Assembly (NCBI RefSeq): GCF_018141425.1
Contig: NZ_CP058561.1
Location: forward strand, 3,472,001 to 3,536,000
DNA length: 64,000 nt
Reading direction: 5' to 3'
Origin: Vallitalea guaymasensis
Lineage (GTDB): Bacteria; Bacillota; Clostridia; Lachnospirales; Vallitaleaceae
Position 1 is the first letter of the stretch. The number at the start of each line of letters is the position of its first letter. Below are positions 1-8,891 of the stretch, piece by piece. Under the pieces are notes generated by a model. That model worked only from the letters and a program-made list of their open reading frames with translations. It was not told the origin of the DNA and searched no databases. Position numbers and translations under genes: made by a program.

Positions 1-88
1 AAAAGCCACCGAAGGCGAAAAAAAAGAAATAATCCTAGCCCTTGAATCATTCTACAACTTATATTGTGAGCTATTTGATAATCAATAA
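1..88 (+). CDS. C-terminal end of an unidentified protein (partial)
   Basis: An open frame enters from the left edge (frame starting at base 2) and runs 28 codons to a TAA at 86-88. The visible residues are charged then mixed (KATEGEKKEI...YCELFDNQ). Too little remains to assign a family. It is convergent with the methyltransferase that follows and is separated from it by a long palindrome. That it is coding is inferred only from the open frame at the window edge. Confidence 0.4.
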   Translation, partial: KATEGEKKEIILALESFYNLYCELFDNQ

Positions 89-181
89 AAAACAAATCAG
101 TATATTTAAGAAATTACAAGTAAACTACAATAAATTACTAACTAAAATAACAAATCATCATAATAAGTAGCCATCAGAGAA

Positions 182-252
182 GAGGTTATAGGGTTCGTTT
201 TACGCAGACCGTTCCTTTGGAGTAAGGCAAGTAAAACGAACCCTATAACCTC
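182..252. repeat. 22-bp perfect inverted repeat, intergenic hairpin element 1
   Basis: The arms 182-203 and 231-252 are perfect reverse complements (22 bp), separated by 27 nt. The loop contains a secondary 4-bp stem (214-217 with 224-227) closing a TGGAGT loop. It lies between a plus-strand gene end and the convergent methyltransferase. There is no T-run on either side, so a simple intrinsic terminator is not obvious. It belongs with the other large GGA-loop palindromes of this window. Confidence 0.75.
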
Positions 253-293
253 AATCAACTATTCCCGTTCACAACCTAAAAACTAACTATCCC

Positions 294-938
294 CTATACT
301 TCCTTCCTACCCAAATAATAAAACCCTTTGGAAGTATTACCATTCATCGTAGTATATGACATCTCTTTAAACTCAATCCTATCAAAACAACTAAGCAATT
401 CCCTAATCCAATCCACCGTATGATGCCTCATAATAGCACCCTCTGGTAATTCAAACACACCATACTTATTAAACTTGTTATGAAAAACATTATACCTCTT
501 AACATTTCTTTCATCAGAATTAATCAAGAAATCATTTATATAAATGACGCCCTTAGGTTTCAAAATCCGTCTGATCTCAGATATCAATGCTCTCTGGTCA
601 TTATCACTGATAATACTAGTTAGAACAGCAAGTATAATAACAGCATCAAAAGAGTTATCTTCATATTCTAAAGTCTTACTATCTGTGCATTTTAGATTAA
701 GATGAGGATATTGAAGTTTTCCTCTGTCAATCATATTCTTAGAGAAATCAATTCCATATAAATTGTTGTATCCCTTTTCATATAATTGGTCTAAAGTCCT
801 TCCATAACCACAGCCTATATCTAAGATTGTATCATTTTTAGATATATACTTAGAAAAAACATTAAATTGAAATGGAGTAGTAAAGTTCTTACTATCTGCC
901 ATCTTATTCCAATAAGATTTTTGATAATTATAGTCCAT
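294..938 (-). CDS. class I SAM-dependent methyltransferase
   Basis: A 214-aa protein of the Methyltransf_11/25 type. The SAM-binding motif I DIGCGYG lies at residues 40-46, the acidic motif II (GIDFSKNMI) near 62-70, and the motif after SFDAVIILAVL near 97-108. The remaining C-terminal half has the usual KPKGVIYINDF strand. These features predict a cytosolic Rossmann-fold methyltransferase; the substrate (small molecule or protein) cannot be read from the sequence. The start is supported by AAAGGAG upstream on the minus strand (about 946-952). It stands alone, with no linked pathway genes. A leaderless cytosolic enzyme is expected since no signal peptide or membrane segment is seen. Confidence 0.85.
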   Translation of the reverse strand: MDYNYQKSYWNKMADSKNFTTPFQFNVFSKYISKNDTILDIGCGYGRTLDQLYEKGYNNLYGIDFSKNMIDRGKLQYPHLNLKCTDSKTLEYEDNSFDAVIILAVLTSIISDNDQRALISEIRRILKPKGVIYINDFLINSDERNVKRYNVFHNKFNKYGVFELPEGAIMRHHTVDWIRELLSCFDRIEFKEMSYTTMNGNTSKGFYYLGRKEV

Positions 939-1244
939 TTGGTTAATCTCCTTTTTCTTTTGGATATTCTAACATATATATGTATTATTTGAAAGTATAA
1001 AAATTATATCCTATTAAATATGAAATTAATAAATAAATGATGGGTATTTTGGAGATCTATTTGGTTTGTAAATTATAAAAATAAAAGTGAATTGACTAAA
1101 TACTTATTAAAATAAATATAAAAATAATATATATTAAAACTAATGAAAAATATTGAATAATACATTGGGAAAATGGTGATAAAATGCTAATATATACTTA
1201 ATAAGCAAAAGCTTATAATATAAGCACATATTAAGGAGAGGGTT
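939..1244. other. divergent intergenic region, methyltransferase / psuK
   Basis: About 300 bp of very AT-rich DNA between divergently transcribed genes. It holds the ribosome binding sites of both genes and a triple half-site inverted repeat in front of psuK (1202-1225). I could not fix a -35 element with confidence. Nothing else was recognised. Confidence 0.5.
1202..1225. promoter_or_regulatory. TAAGC/GCTTA triple half-site, putative operator before psuK
   Basis: Half-sites TAAGC (1202-1206), GCTTA (1211-1215) and TAAGC (1221-1225) form two overlapping palindromes. The second, 1211-1225, is a perfect 15-bp palindrome around one central base and embeds a TATAAT (1214-1219). It ends 19 bp before the psuK start. 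Because the psuK product carries an N-terminal winged helix, autoregulation at this site is a reasonable inference, not shown. Confidence 0.45.
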
Positions 1245-2336
1245 ATGACTGGTCGAGAAAAGGAAATATTAGAATTGATTAAAAGAAACCCACTTATTTC
1301 ACAGAAAGAGATAGGTGAAAAGCTTAATATTACTCGTTCATCAGTTGGGGTTCATATTACTAATCTAATAAAAAAAGGTTATATCAAAGGGAGAGGATAT
1401 GTCATGAATAAGTCCGATTATGTAACAGTAATTGGAGCAGCTAATATTGATATTCATGGATTTACTGAAGAAAAACTTATTGAGAGAGATTCTAATCCTG
1501 GACATATCAAAATATGTCTTGGTGGTGTAGGGAGGAATATCTCTGAAAATTTGGCTAGATTAGGAATTGATACAAAACTTATTTCAGCAACAGGAGGTGA
1601 TATGAATAGTAAGAGACTTATTGATGAATGTAATCAGGTAGGTATTGATATGGAACATTCTCTGATATTACCAGATCAGAATGCATCAATTTATTTAGCG
1701 ATCATGGATGTAAAAGGTGATATGTCCATAGCTTTATCAGACATGAGCATTGTTGATAGAATGACACCAGAATTCATTAAAAGTAAGTATCATATAATCA
1801 AGAATTCTGAAGTCATAGTTGTTGATACCTGCTTATCAAGACAAGTCATAGAATTCATTTTAAACAATTTTAAAGATAAAAAAATATTATTGGACCCTGT
1901 ATCAATAAGGAAATCAAGAAGAGTAAAAGATATAATTGGTGGTTTTCATACAATAAAACTTAATAAGCACGAAGCAGAGTTCCTTTCGGATATTAAGATA
2001 GAAGATGCTCGTGGTCTTAAGAAGGCAGTTGATTATTTTATTGATCAAGGTGTTAAGAGAGTATTTATTACTTTGGGTGAGAAAGGGGTATATTACGGAG
2101 AAGGTGACTATACTAATACATATAAAGCACCAAAAATAAGTGTGGTGAATGCTACAGGTGCAGGAGATGCCTTTATGGCAGGAGTTGTATATGGGAATCT
2201 ATATGATAAGGGTATTGATGAGATTGCAAAATTTTCTACAGCAGCTGCAATATTGGCACTAAAACATCACGAAACGGTTAATCCAAATATGAGTATAGAA
2301 AGTATTAATAAAATAATGGAGGAGATAGAATGTTAG
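1245..2336 (+). CDS. psuK: pseudouridine kinase (PfkB family) with N-terminal helix-turn-helix
   Basis: A 363-aa protein in two parts. Residues 1-55 form a winged helix-turn-helix (REKEILELIKRNP, SQKEIGEKLNITRSSVGVHI). Residues 60-360 are a ribokinase/PfkB fold with the substrate-side signature GGVGRNISENLARLG (about 93-107) and the ATP/anion-hole signature NATGAGDAFMAG near residue 305. PfkB kinases with this HTH, next to psuG, phosphorylate pseudouridine to pseudouridine 5'-phosphate. The stop overlaps the start of psuG by 7 bp, indicating translational coupling. GGAGAGG precedes the ATG. No nucleoside transporter is adjacent. The assignment rests mainly on the psuG pairing; other sugar substrates are possible for the kinase alone. 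Confidence 0.88.
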   Translation: MTGREKEILELIKRNPLISQKEIGEKLNITRSSVGVHITNLIKKGYIKGRGYVMNKSDYVTVIGAANIDIHGFTEEKLIERDSNPGHIKICLGGVGRNISENLARLGIDTKLISATGGDMNSKRLIDECNQVGIDMEHSLILPDQNASIYLAIMDVKGDMSIALSDMSIVDRMTPEFIKSKYHIIKNSEVIVVDTCLSRQVIEFILNNFKDKKILLDPVSIRKSRRVKDIIGGFHTIKLNKHEAEFLSDIKIEDARGLKKAVDYFIDQGVKRVFITLGEKGVYYGEGDYTNTYKAPKISVVNATGAGDAFMAGVVYGNLYDKGIDEIAKFSTAAAILALKHHETVNPNMSIESINKIMEEIEC

Positions 2337-3244
2337 ATTATATGGATATCAAGCCAGAAGTTAAAAGAGCGTTAGAGGAAAATAAACCTGTTGTAGCACT
2401 TGAATCGACTATAATATCTCATGGAATGTCATATCCAGAAAATATAGAGAGTGCTAAGACCTGTGAGAGTGAAATCAGAAAAGAAGGTGGAGTACCTGCT
2501 ACTATAGCTATTATTGGTGGTAGAATGAAAGTGGGATTAACTGATGAAGAACTTGTTTACTTTGGAGAAACCAAAGGGATAAGAAAAGCAAGTAGAAGAG
2601 ATGTTCCCATGTTGATAGCCAGTAAACTTGATGGAGCAACAACAGTTGCCACTACAATGCTCATTGCTAATTTGGCAGGAATCAAGGTGTTTGCAACAGG
2701 AGGTATCGGAGGAGTTCATAGAAATGCCCAACAGACATTTGATATATCTGCTGATTTGATGGAGCTGGCTAATACTAATGTAGCTGTTGTAAGTGCAGGG
2801 GTGAAATCTATATTAGATATTGGTCTAACATTGGAATACTTAGAGACTCAAGGAGTTCCAGTTATTGGATATGGAACTAATGATTTTCCTGCTTTCTATA
2901 CTAGAAAAAGTGGGTATAGTGTAGATTATAATGCAGATTCTACGGAAATAATCGCTAAAGCAATAAAGGTAAAAGAAGATTTAAATATAAAAGGTGGTAT
3001 GGTTATAGGTAATCCAATACCAGAAGAATATGAGATGGATTATGATTTCATAAATAATGCCATTGACAAAGCTGTACAAGATGCAGAGAAAAAAGGGATT
3101 AAGGGTAAGAATATTACACCTTTCATTTTATCTGAAATACATCATATAACAGAAGGAAAGAGTCTATATTCTAATAAAAAATTAGTATATAATAATGCAA
3201 GAGTGGCAGCTAAGATAGCTAAGGAGTTATGTGCATTATATTAA
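2330..3244 (+). CDS. psuG: pseudouridine-5'-phosphate glycosidase
   Basis: A 304-aa protein matching the PsuG/IndA family over its full length. Seen are ALESTIISHGMSYPEN (23-38), the IGGRMKVGLTDEEL block, the conserved KLDGATTVATTM segment, TGGIGGVHR, and a late conserved TPFILSEI segment. The enzyme reversibly cleaves the C-C glycosidic bond of pseudouridine 5'-phosphate to uracil and ribose 5-phosphate in the cytosol. It is translationally coupled to psuK. Together the two form the minimal catabolic route for pseudouridine from RNA turnover. A strong terminator follows at 3288. Confidence 0.95.
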   Translation: MLDYMDIKPEVKRALEENKPVVALESTIISHGMSYPENIESAKTCESEIRKEGGVPATIAIIGGRMKVGLTDEELVYFGETKGIRKASRRDVPMLIASKLDGATTVATTMLIANLAGIKVFATGGIGGVHRNAQQTFDISADLMELANTNVAVVSAGVKSILDIGLTLEYLETQGVPVIGYGTNDFPAFYTRKSGYSVDYNADSTEIIAKAIKVKEDLNIKGGMVIGNPIPEEYEMDYDFINNAIDKAVQDAEKKGIKGKNITPFILSEIHHITEGKSLYSNKKLVYNNARVAAKIAKELCALY

Positions 3245-3287
3245 TATGAAATAAGAAAAATATAATATATGAATTTATATGATAGAT

Positions 3288-3334
3288 GCCTACATAAAAG
3301 TAATCTCAGTTTATGTAGGCGTTTATTATTTTTC
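3288..3334 (+). terminator. intrinsic terminator after psuKG
   Basis: An 11-bp perfect stem, 3288-3298 with 3310-3320, is followed by a T-rich tract (GTTTATTATTTTT). It ends the psuK-psuG transcript. Confidence 0.85.
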
Positions 3335-3496
3335 ATTGAAATTATGTAAGGATGTATATTAGATGAACATATAACATTGGTTTGAAGTGTGTGGCTTTAT
3401 ATATTTATTGAATGTTGAAACTGCTGTATTGCTGATTATATATAGGGTAATAAACTTAGTGCTCCAAAAAAATAATAAATTAATTATAAATTTTTA

Positions 3497-3525
3497 TTGA
3501 CAAATATATAAGATGTAAATATAAT
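3497..3525 (+). promoter_or_regulatory. sigma-A promoter for the MFS/ArsR operon
   Basis: A consensus -35 TTGACA (3497-3502), a 17-bp spacer and a consensus -10 TATAAT (3520-3525). The transcription start would fall about 3532, just before a palindrome at 3543-3557. Confidence 0.85.
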
Positions 3526-3542
3526 ATAATATATATTAGATG

Positions 3543-3557
3543 GTTATATAATATAAC
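3543..3557. promoter_or_regulatory. 15-bp palindrome at the transcription start, putative operator
   Basis: GTTATATAATATAAC is a perfect palindrome about a central base. It sits just downstream of a consensus promoter and upstream of an exporter gene that is co-transcribed with an HTH regulator. The position fits a repressor roadblock. Binding by the downstream regulator is an inference. Confidence 0.45.
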
Positions 3558-3607
3558 TTTAGTTAAATAATCATTTGAAAGAATTGAAGCTGGAGGATAT
3601 ATTAAAT

Positions 3608-4900
3608 ATGAATAAGACTAAGAAAAATACAATTTTGTTTTTATTAGGAAAACTAGTATCTTTATTTGGAACACGTATTTATGGATTTGCTATGGGGCTG
3701 TACATATTAAAAATAACAGGTTCTGCTCTTAACTTCTCTATAAGTATATTACTATCAACAATACCTGCATTGATTTTTGGTCCTATTGGAGGAGTTATAG
3801 CTGATAGGGTGGATAGAAAGAAAATGGTTCTGTTAGCAGATTTCTTTAGTGGCGTTATAATGTTTATCGCTTTTGGATTAAGTCAGATTTTTGGATTGGA
3901 ACTTTGGATAATATATATGTCAACAGTTTTACTTTCAATACTTAATGCATTGTTTGCAACAGCTTTTGATGCAGCTTTACCTAACTTGGTAGATGAATCC
4001 AGTTTAAGTAAAGTGAATTCATATAACCAAGCTATGAATAGTTTAACAGGTGTATTAGCACCGATTATAGGTGGTATTGTCTATGCACTAGTGCCCCCAA
4101 CCATGTTCATACTATTTAATGGTATATCATTTGTATTATCAACTTTCTCAGAATACTTTATTGATTTTTATTGGAAAGTAGAAAAAAGCGTAGAAAAAAT
4201 AGTTATCAAAGAAGTAGACTTTTTTGCTAATATTAAAGAAGGATTTGCTTATATTAAAACTAAAAGCTTAATATTTAGTGTTATATCCGTTGCTGTTTTC
4301 ATCAATTTTCTGTTTACAGCTATAAATGTTGCTATACCACATATTGTAGTTGTTCAATTCAATATGTCAGATGAGATATATGGTATTATTGAATCTGCAC
4401 TGGCAATAGGTTCTTTATTTGTTTCAATTACATTCGCTAATAAATTGGGAGTATTGAAGCCATTGAAAATGGGTCTTTTCGTAATTGGGTTGGGTATTAT
4501 AAATATACTTTTCAGTGTTCCATTAATAGCTACTGGATTACTTGATATTAACAATTTTGTAGCTGTATATTATAGTATTCTATTCTTCCTTATGGGATGT
4601 ATTCTTGTACTAATCAATATTCCTATGGCTGTTTATATACAGAAGACTACAGATGATGAATATAGAGGTAGAGTGATGGGATTGAATGGTACACTTTGTA
4701 TGGCGATTTCACCTCTAGGTTACTTATTACATGGATTTTTACTTGATTTAATACCAACATATATTATAATGATATATGCAGGGGTTGGTATATTCTTGAT
4801 TGCAATATACATGATTAAGAAAATGAATAAAATAATTGAGAATGATGAATCAATCGTTGGGGTTAAAGACACTTTAAAAGTTGCTGAGGCAGAAAGTTGA
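3608..4900 (+). CDS. MFS efflux transporter
   Basis: About 430 aa with 10-12 hydrophobic segments. It has the MFS loop 2-3 signature (GPIGGVIADRVDRKKMVLLAD) and a second half beginning near residue 215. The family resembles the MFS_3/macrolide-efflux type exporters. I place the start at ATG 3608 (GGAGG at 3592-3596) rather than the in-frame TTG at 3575, because the upstream residues have no ribosome binding site. It lies in the plasma membrane; the substrate is unknown. The stop is 12 bp before the next gene, an HTH regulator, so the pair is probably an inducible drug- or metabolite-export operon under the promoter at 3497. Confidence 0.85.
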   Translation: MNKTKKNTILFLLGKLVSLFGTRIYGFAMGLYILKITGSALNFSISILLSTIPALIFGPIGGVIADRVDRKKMVLLADFFSGVIMFIAFGLSQIFGLELWIIYMSTVLLSILNALFATAFDAALPNLVDESSLSKVNSYNQAMNSLTGVLAPIIGGIVYALVPPTMFILFNGISFVLSTFSEYFIDFYWKVEKSVEKIVIKEVDFFANIKEGFAYIKTKSLIFSVISVAVFINFLFTAINVAIPHIVVVQFNMSDEIYGIIESALAIGSLFVSITFANKLGVLKPLKMGLFVIGLGIINILFSVPLIATGLLDINNFVAVYYSILFFLMGCILVLINIPMAVYIQKTTDDEYRGRVMGLNGTLCMAISPLGYLLHGFLLDLIPTYIIMIYAGVGIFLIAIYMIKKMNKIIENDESIVGVKDTLKVAEAES

Positions 4901-4912
4901 TGGAGTGATGTA

Positions 4913-5950
4913 ATGGTATCTGATATAAATTATAATATAGTAATAGATTTCATACAATCAATTACTAGGATAATCAATGCTAATGAGTGGCCAGATTATG
5001 CAAAAAGATTTAAACTGAATAATGACATTTCAGAATATGTCAAGTATGTTCAAGACAATATGGATCCTATATTAAAAAGGGATATGGAATATTATTGCGG
5101 TAAGTTTTGCAAAGGATTGTTTGCAGTAATTTTCTACGCAATAGATGAAGATATCAATGATATTGGTATATTACTTGATAATATGGATAAGATGTCTGGG
5201 GAGGACTTAGTTAATATAATTATTCAAAAACTGGAGCTTGATATTCCAAAAGATGCTAGTGAAAAACAAATACAAACAGTCATTGAGGATGATTTGCGAA
5301 ATGATATGCAGGATTTGGATAAAGTTGAAATATACATGGATTACTTCAGGTATCCTAATGAAATGAAAGAAAGATTGGTAATAACGCTAAGAGAATATTA
5401 TAATAAATTCTTTGAATCCATAGAACAAGATGTTAAAGACTTCATGGATAAAAAATTAAATGAGCATAGATTGTTGATAAAAGAAGATTATGACAAATTC
5501 TTTGATAATATGGTTATGCTGATAGATAAAGATGTAGTTATAGATAAAGAAGTTAAGTTTTATATATGTTATTTCAGCGAAATAGGTTGTGGACTCAGAT
5601 ATACTGAAGACGGAGTTTATACTATCACCTATGGGTATGGATTAGAACAAAAATATGATGATAACATGAAGAAGATGGAATATAGAGAGCTGATAAAGCT
5701 ACTCAATGATGATAATCGTTTCAAAATAATTGATTTGTTAGGCAAAAGATCATGGTATAGCAAAGAATTGGCAGATCATCTAGGTATAACTACTGCAACT
5801 ATGAGCTATCATATTAAAAAAATGAGTACATTAGGAATATTTGATATTGAGACAGGTAAAAATAAAAGATTATATTATAGATTAAATAAAAATAAATTCA
5901 TAAAAATAGTCAATAATATGTTATTTGATATTATTGATGCTCAAGAATAA
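4913..5950 (+). CDS. ArsR-type winged-helix regulator with long N-terminal domain
   Basis: A 345-aa protein. The C-terminal part (about 258-335) is an ArsR-like winged helix: FKIIDLLGKRSWYSKELADH, then LGITTATMSYHIKKM as the recognition helix and a wing GKNKRLYYRLN. The N-terminal 250 residues are acidic and alpha-helical with no recognised domain. Such long-N-terminus ArsR proteins are common beside exporters in Clostridia. Co-transcription with the MFS gene and the palindrome at 3543 suggest it represses its own operon and senses the exported compound through the N-terminal domain; this is inference. It is followed by a terminator at 6048. Confidence 0.8.
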   Translation: MVSDINYNIVIDFIQSITRIINANEWPDYAKRFKLNNDISEYVKYVQDNMDPILKRDMEYYCGKFCKGLFAVIFYAIDEDINDIGILLDNMDKMSGEDLVNIIIQKLELDIPKDASEKQIQTVIEDDLRNDMQDLDKVEIYMDYFRYPNEMKERLVITLREYYNKFFESIEQDVKDFMDKKLNEHRLLIKEDYDKFFDNMVMLIDKDVVIDKEVKFYICYFSEIGCGLRYTEDGVYTITYGYGLEQKYDDNMKKMEYRELIKLLNDDNRFKIIDLLGKRSWYSKELADHLGITTATMSYHIKKMSTLGIFDIETGKNKRLYYRLNKNKFIKIVNNMLFDIIDAQE

Positions 5951-6047
5951 AATTTTATTGTTATCCCACAACAAAAAATATATTTTATTTAAGATTATAA
6001 TATAATCTGATTTAACTAATTAATAATAGATTTTATTTAGTAATTAT

Positions 6048-6081
6048 AGCTATGAAAATTAAAATTCATAGCTTTTTTTTA
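6048..6081 (+). terminator. intrinsic terminator
   Basis: A 9-bp stem (6048-6056 with 6065-6073) followed by a run of eight T. It separates the MFS/ArsR unit from the TetR operon. Confidence 0.85.
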
Positions 6082-6094
6082 TAGAAAATTAATA

Positions 6095-6153
6095 TTGACC
6101 GTTGGTCATTTTGAGAATATAATAATCTTAAATTAAAAAATGACCGTTGGTCA
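6095..6153 (+). promoter_or_regulatory. TetR-operon promoter bracketed by two identical operators
   Basis: The -35 TTGACC (6095-6100), 17-bp spacer and -10 TATAAT (6118-6123) form a near-consensus promoter. The palindrome TGACCGTTGGTCA occurs twice, at 6096-6108 overlapping the -35 and at 6141-6153 just after the predicted start site, centre to centre 45 bp. This arrangement is typical of TetR-family autorepression. The second site lies 21 bp before the tetR start codon. Confidence 0.85.
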
Positions 6154-6174
6154 AATATAGATTGAAGGTGTGCT

Positions 6175-6765
6175 ATGAGTAAGATTATAGAGAATAAAAA
6201 GCAAAAGAAGAACGCTATCTTTAGTTCAGCATATGAATTGTTTACAACTAAAGGTTTTGATAAGACTGCAATAAACGATATTGTAAAAAAGGCAGGTGTG
6301 GCTAAAGGTACTTTCTACCTCTATTTTAGAGATAAGAATCAAATACTTGATAATATAATTTTAAAGAAAAGTTCAGTTATCATAAAAGAAGCGTTTGAAG
6401 AAACTATGGATAAAGAACATGAAAACTTTATTGATGCTATTATATTCTTTACTAATTATACAATAGAATACCTCAAGGATAATATTATTCTTTTAAGTCT
6501 CATCTACAAAAACTTATCGTGGGGATTGTATAGAAAAGCATTAAGTGGTCCTGAATTAAGTAAGGACATGGATGAAATATACAGAACATTTTTAGGTAAG
6601 TTAAAAGACCATAATATTCCTGTTGAAGATGTGGATAAAACATTATTTCTTATTATCGAGTTAGTTGGTTCAACTTGTTATAGCTCAATTATCCTAAAAG
6701 AGCCAGCAAGCATAGATGAAATGAAGCCAATTCTTTTCAATGTAATAAGGAAAATGCTTGAATAG
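6175..6765 (+). CDS. TetR/AcrR family transcriptional repressor
   Basis: A 196-aa protein. Residues 10-60 are a canonical TetR DNA-binding domain (AIFSSAYELFTTKGFDKTAI, VKKAGVAKGTFYLYFRDK). The remaining helices form the ligand-binding and dimer part. It is the first gene of an operon with an MMPL exporter and a secreted repeat protein, behind a promoter that carries two copies of TGACCGTTGGTCA. By family precedent it binds these operators and is released by a ligand that the exporter handles, perhaps a lipid or membrane-active compound. The ligand is not identifiable from sequence. Confidence 0.92.
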   Translation: MSKIIENKKQKKNAIFSSAYELFTTKGFDKTAINDIVKKAGVAKGTFYLYFRDKNQILDNIILKKSSVIIKEAFEETMDKEHENFIDAIIFFTNYTIEYLKDNIILLSLIYKNLSWGLYRKALSGPELSKDMDEIYRTFLGKLKDHNIPVEDVDKTLFLIIELVGSTCYSSIILKEPASIDEMKPILFNVIRKMLE

Positions 6766-6811
6766 TAGTAGACGTTTAAAAGGACTGATGATTGCAGAAA
6801 GGGAGGATAAC

Positions 6812-8875
6812 ATGAAAAAGTTTGCAAGAATGATTGTAAAACATAGAAAATTAGTTTTACTAATTGGTGTCTTGTTGATGATACCATCACTTTATGGTAT
6901 GACTAATACAAGAGTCAATTATGACTTACTAACTTATTTACCAGAAGAGTTAGATTCTATGAAAGGTCAAGAAATAGTTGATAAAGTATTCCATAAAGCA
7001 GCCACAGGGTTACTGATTATTGAAGATATGGAATCAAAAGATGTAATTAAATTAAAAGAAAAAATAGATGAAGTAGAAGGTGTTGAAAAAACCCTTTGGA
7101 TCAGTGATTTAATGGATATCACTATACCTAAAGAATTTCTGCCAAGTGATATAAAAGATGTATTCTACAGCGAGAATTCAACATTGATGATGATAGAATT
7201 CACCCATGAAGCTGCATCAGATGCAACTCAGACAGCAATAGAAGACATTAGAGGAATAATGAACAAACAATGTTTCTTAAGTGGTATGTCAGCAATACTT
7301 AGAGATACGATTAAATTAGCTGATAAAGAAACACCAATATATGTTTTACTAGCAGTTGTATTAGCTACAATCGTTTTAGCATTGACATTAGAATCAACAA
7401 TTGTTCCATTGATCTTTTTAGCCGCAATAGGTATGGCTATATTATATAACTTTGGTACTAACATTTTCCTAGGAGAAATATCGTATATAACCAAGTCCCT
7501 GGCGGCAGTACTCCAGTTAGGGGTTACCATGGACTTCTCAATCTTCTTATTACATAGATATGAAGATGAACTGAAGATTAACAGTAACAAAGATGAAGCT
7601 ATGGCTGTTGCAATAACTAAGACAGCAACATCAATTGCAGGTAGTTCATTAACTACTATTGCAGGTTTCTTAGCTTTAGCAGTCATGAAATTAGGATTAG
7701 GTAAAGATATAGGTTTTGTAATGGCAAAAGGAGTTTTCATAGGTGTAATATGTACGATAACTATTCTGCCAGCACTTATACTAACTTTCAATAAAGTTAT
7801 ACACAGATTCAATCATGGTACGGTATTACCATCATTTAATGGTACAGCTAATTTTGTAACAAAACACTATAAGAAATTTGTAGTATTGTTTGTTCTATTA
7901 TTCATACCTTTTATATATGGTAAAGCCAACACAGAAGTATATTATAACCTAGATGAATCACTACCAAGAAATCTTGATTCAATAGTGGCACTTGATAAGC
8001 TGAAAACAGGTTATGATATGACTACTACCCATATGATTGTTATTGATTCCGAGACTCCATCATACCAAGCAAAAGAGATGCTAGGAGAAATCGAGCAATT
8101 ACCAGGAGTTCAGTCAGTTATTGGGTACGATAAATTAGTAGGTCCTGCAATACCTTATGAATATGTACCAGATAAGTTAACGGATATACTTGAAAAAGAT
8201 GGTCACAAACTCATCTTGGTTAATTCAAGTTTCAAAGCCGCTACAGATGAACAAAACAAACAATTACAAGATATGAATGATATCGTTAAAAAATATGATG
8301 AAAACGGTATGGTTACAGGTGAAGGTGCATTGACAAAAGACTTGGTCGAGTTAGCAGATGTGGACTTCAAAAATGTAAGTATAGCATCAATTGTTGCAGT
8401 ATTCGCAATTATACTATTAGTATTCGGTTCTGTATCAATTCCTATTATCCTAGTAGGAACTATAGAACTTGCGATATTTATTAATATGGGAATACCTTAC
8501 TATACTAATACGACTATCCCATTTGTATCCTCAATCGTAATTGGAACCATTCAATTGGGAGCAACAGTAGACTATGCAATATTATTAACCACTAGATTCA
8601 GAGAAGAGTTGCGACATGGACATGATAAAATCGAAGCTATGAGACTTAGTCTTCTAGGTTCAGTCAGATCAATAGTAACTAGTGCCTTAACATTCTTTGG
8701 TGCAACAGTAGGTGTCGGATTCATCGCTGATATGGAAATGATAAAAAGTTTAACAGGTATGATTTCAAGAGGTGCAATAATCAGTATGTTCGTAATCATA
8801 TTCATGTTACCAGCACTTCTCCTCTTATTTGAAGGATTTATAGCAAAAACTAGTAGAAAATGGCGCAGAAATTAA
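6812..8875 (+). CDS. MMPL/RND-family membrane exporter
   Basis: About 687 aa. It shows the RND/MMPL layout twice: one transmembrane helix (about residues 10-30), an extracytoplasmic loop to about 180, a six-helix block, then a second copy from about residue 355. Conserved polar stretches of the SSD/MMPL fold are visible (GVTMDFSIFLLHRYEDE and GATVDYAILLTTRFREE). The start is taken as ATG 6812, which has a GGGAGG site, instead of the upstream in-frame ATG at 6758 that overlaps tetR. It is expected to use the proton gradient to export lipids or amphiphilic compounds. It is 16 bp from the following secreted protein, its likely partner. Confidence 0.92.
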   Translation: MKKFARMIVKHRKLVLLIGVLLMIPSLYGMTNTRVNYDLLTYLPEELDSMKGQEIVDKVFHKAATGLLIIEDMESKDVIKLKEKIDEVEGVEKTLWISDLMDITIPKEFLPSDIKDVFYSENSTLMMIEFTHEAASDATQTAIEDIRGIMNKQCFLSGMSAILRDTIKLADKETPIYVLLAVVLATIVLALTLESTIVPLIFLAAIGMAILYNFGTNIFLGEISYITKSLAAVLQLGVTMDFSIFLLHRYEDELKINSNKDEAMAVAITKTATSIAGSSLTTIAGFLALAVMKLGLGKDIGFVMAKGVFIGVICTITILPALILTFNKVIHRFNHGTVLPSFNGTANFVTKHYKKFVVLFVLLFIPFIYGKANTEVYYNLDESLPRNLDSIVALDKLKTGYDMTTTHMIVIDSETPSYQAKEMLGEIEQLPGVQSVIGYDKLVGPAIPYEYVPDKLTDILEKDGHKLILVNSSFKAATDEQNKQLQDMNDIVKKYDENGMVTGEGALTKDLVELADVDFKNVSIASIVAVFAIILLVFGSVSIPIILVGTIELAIFINMGIPYYTNTTIPFVSSIVIGTIQLGATVDYAILLTTRFREELRHGHDKIEAMRLSLLGSVRSIVTSALTFFGATVGVGFIADMEMIKSLTGMISRGAIISMFVIIFMLPALLLLFEGFIAKTSRKWRRN

Positions 8876-8891
8876 GGAAGGATGATATAGT

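Noticed and set aside
7228-7812. 194-codon minus-strand open frame
   Set aside because: Antisense to the first membrane block of the MMPL gene, with no start signal; the MMPL protein is clearly the real product.
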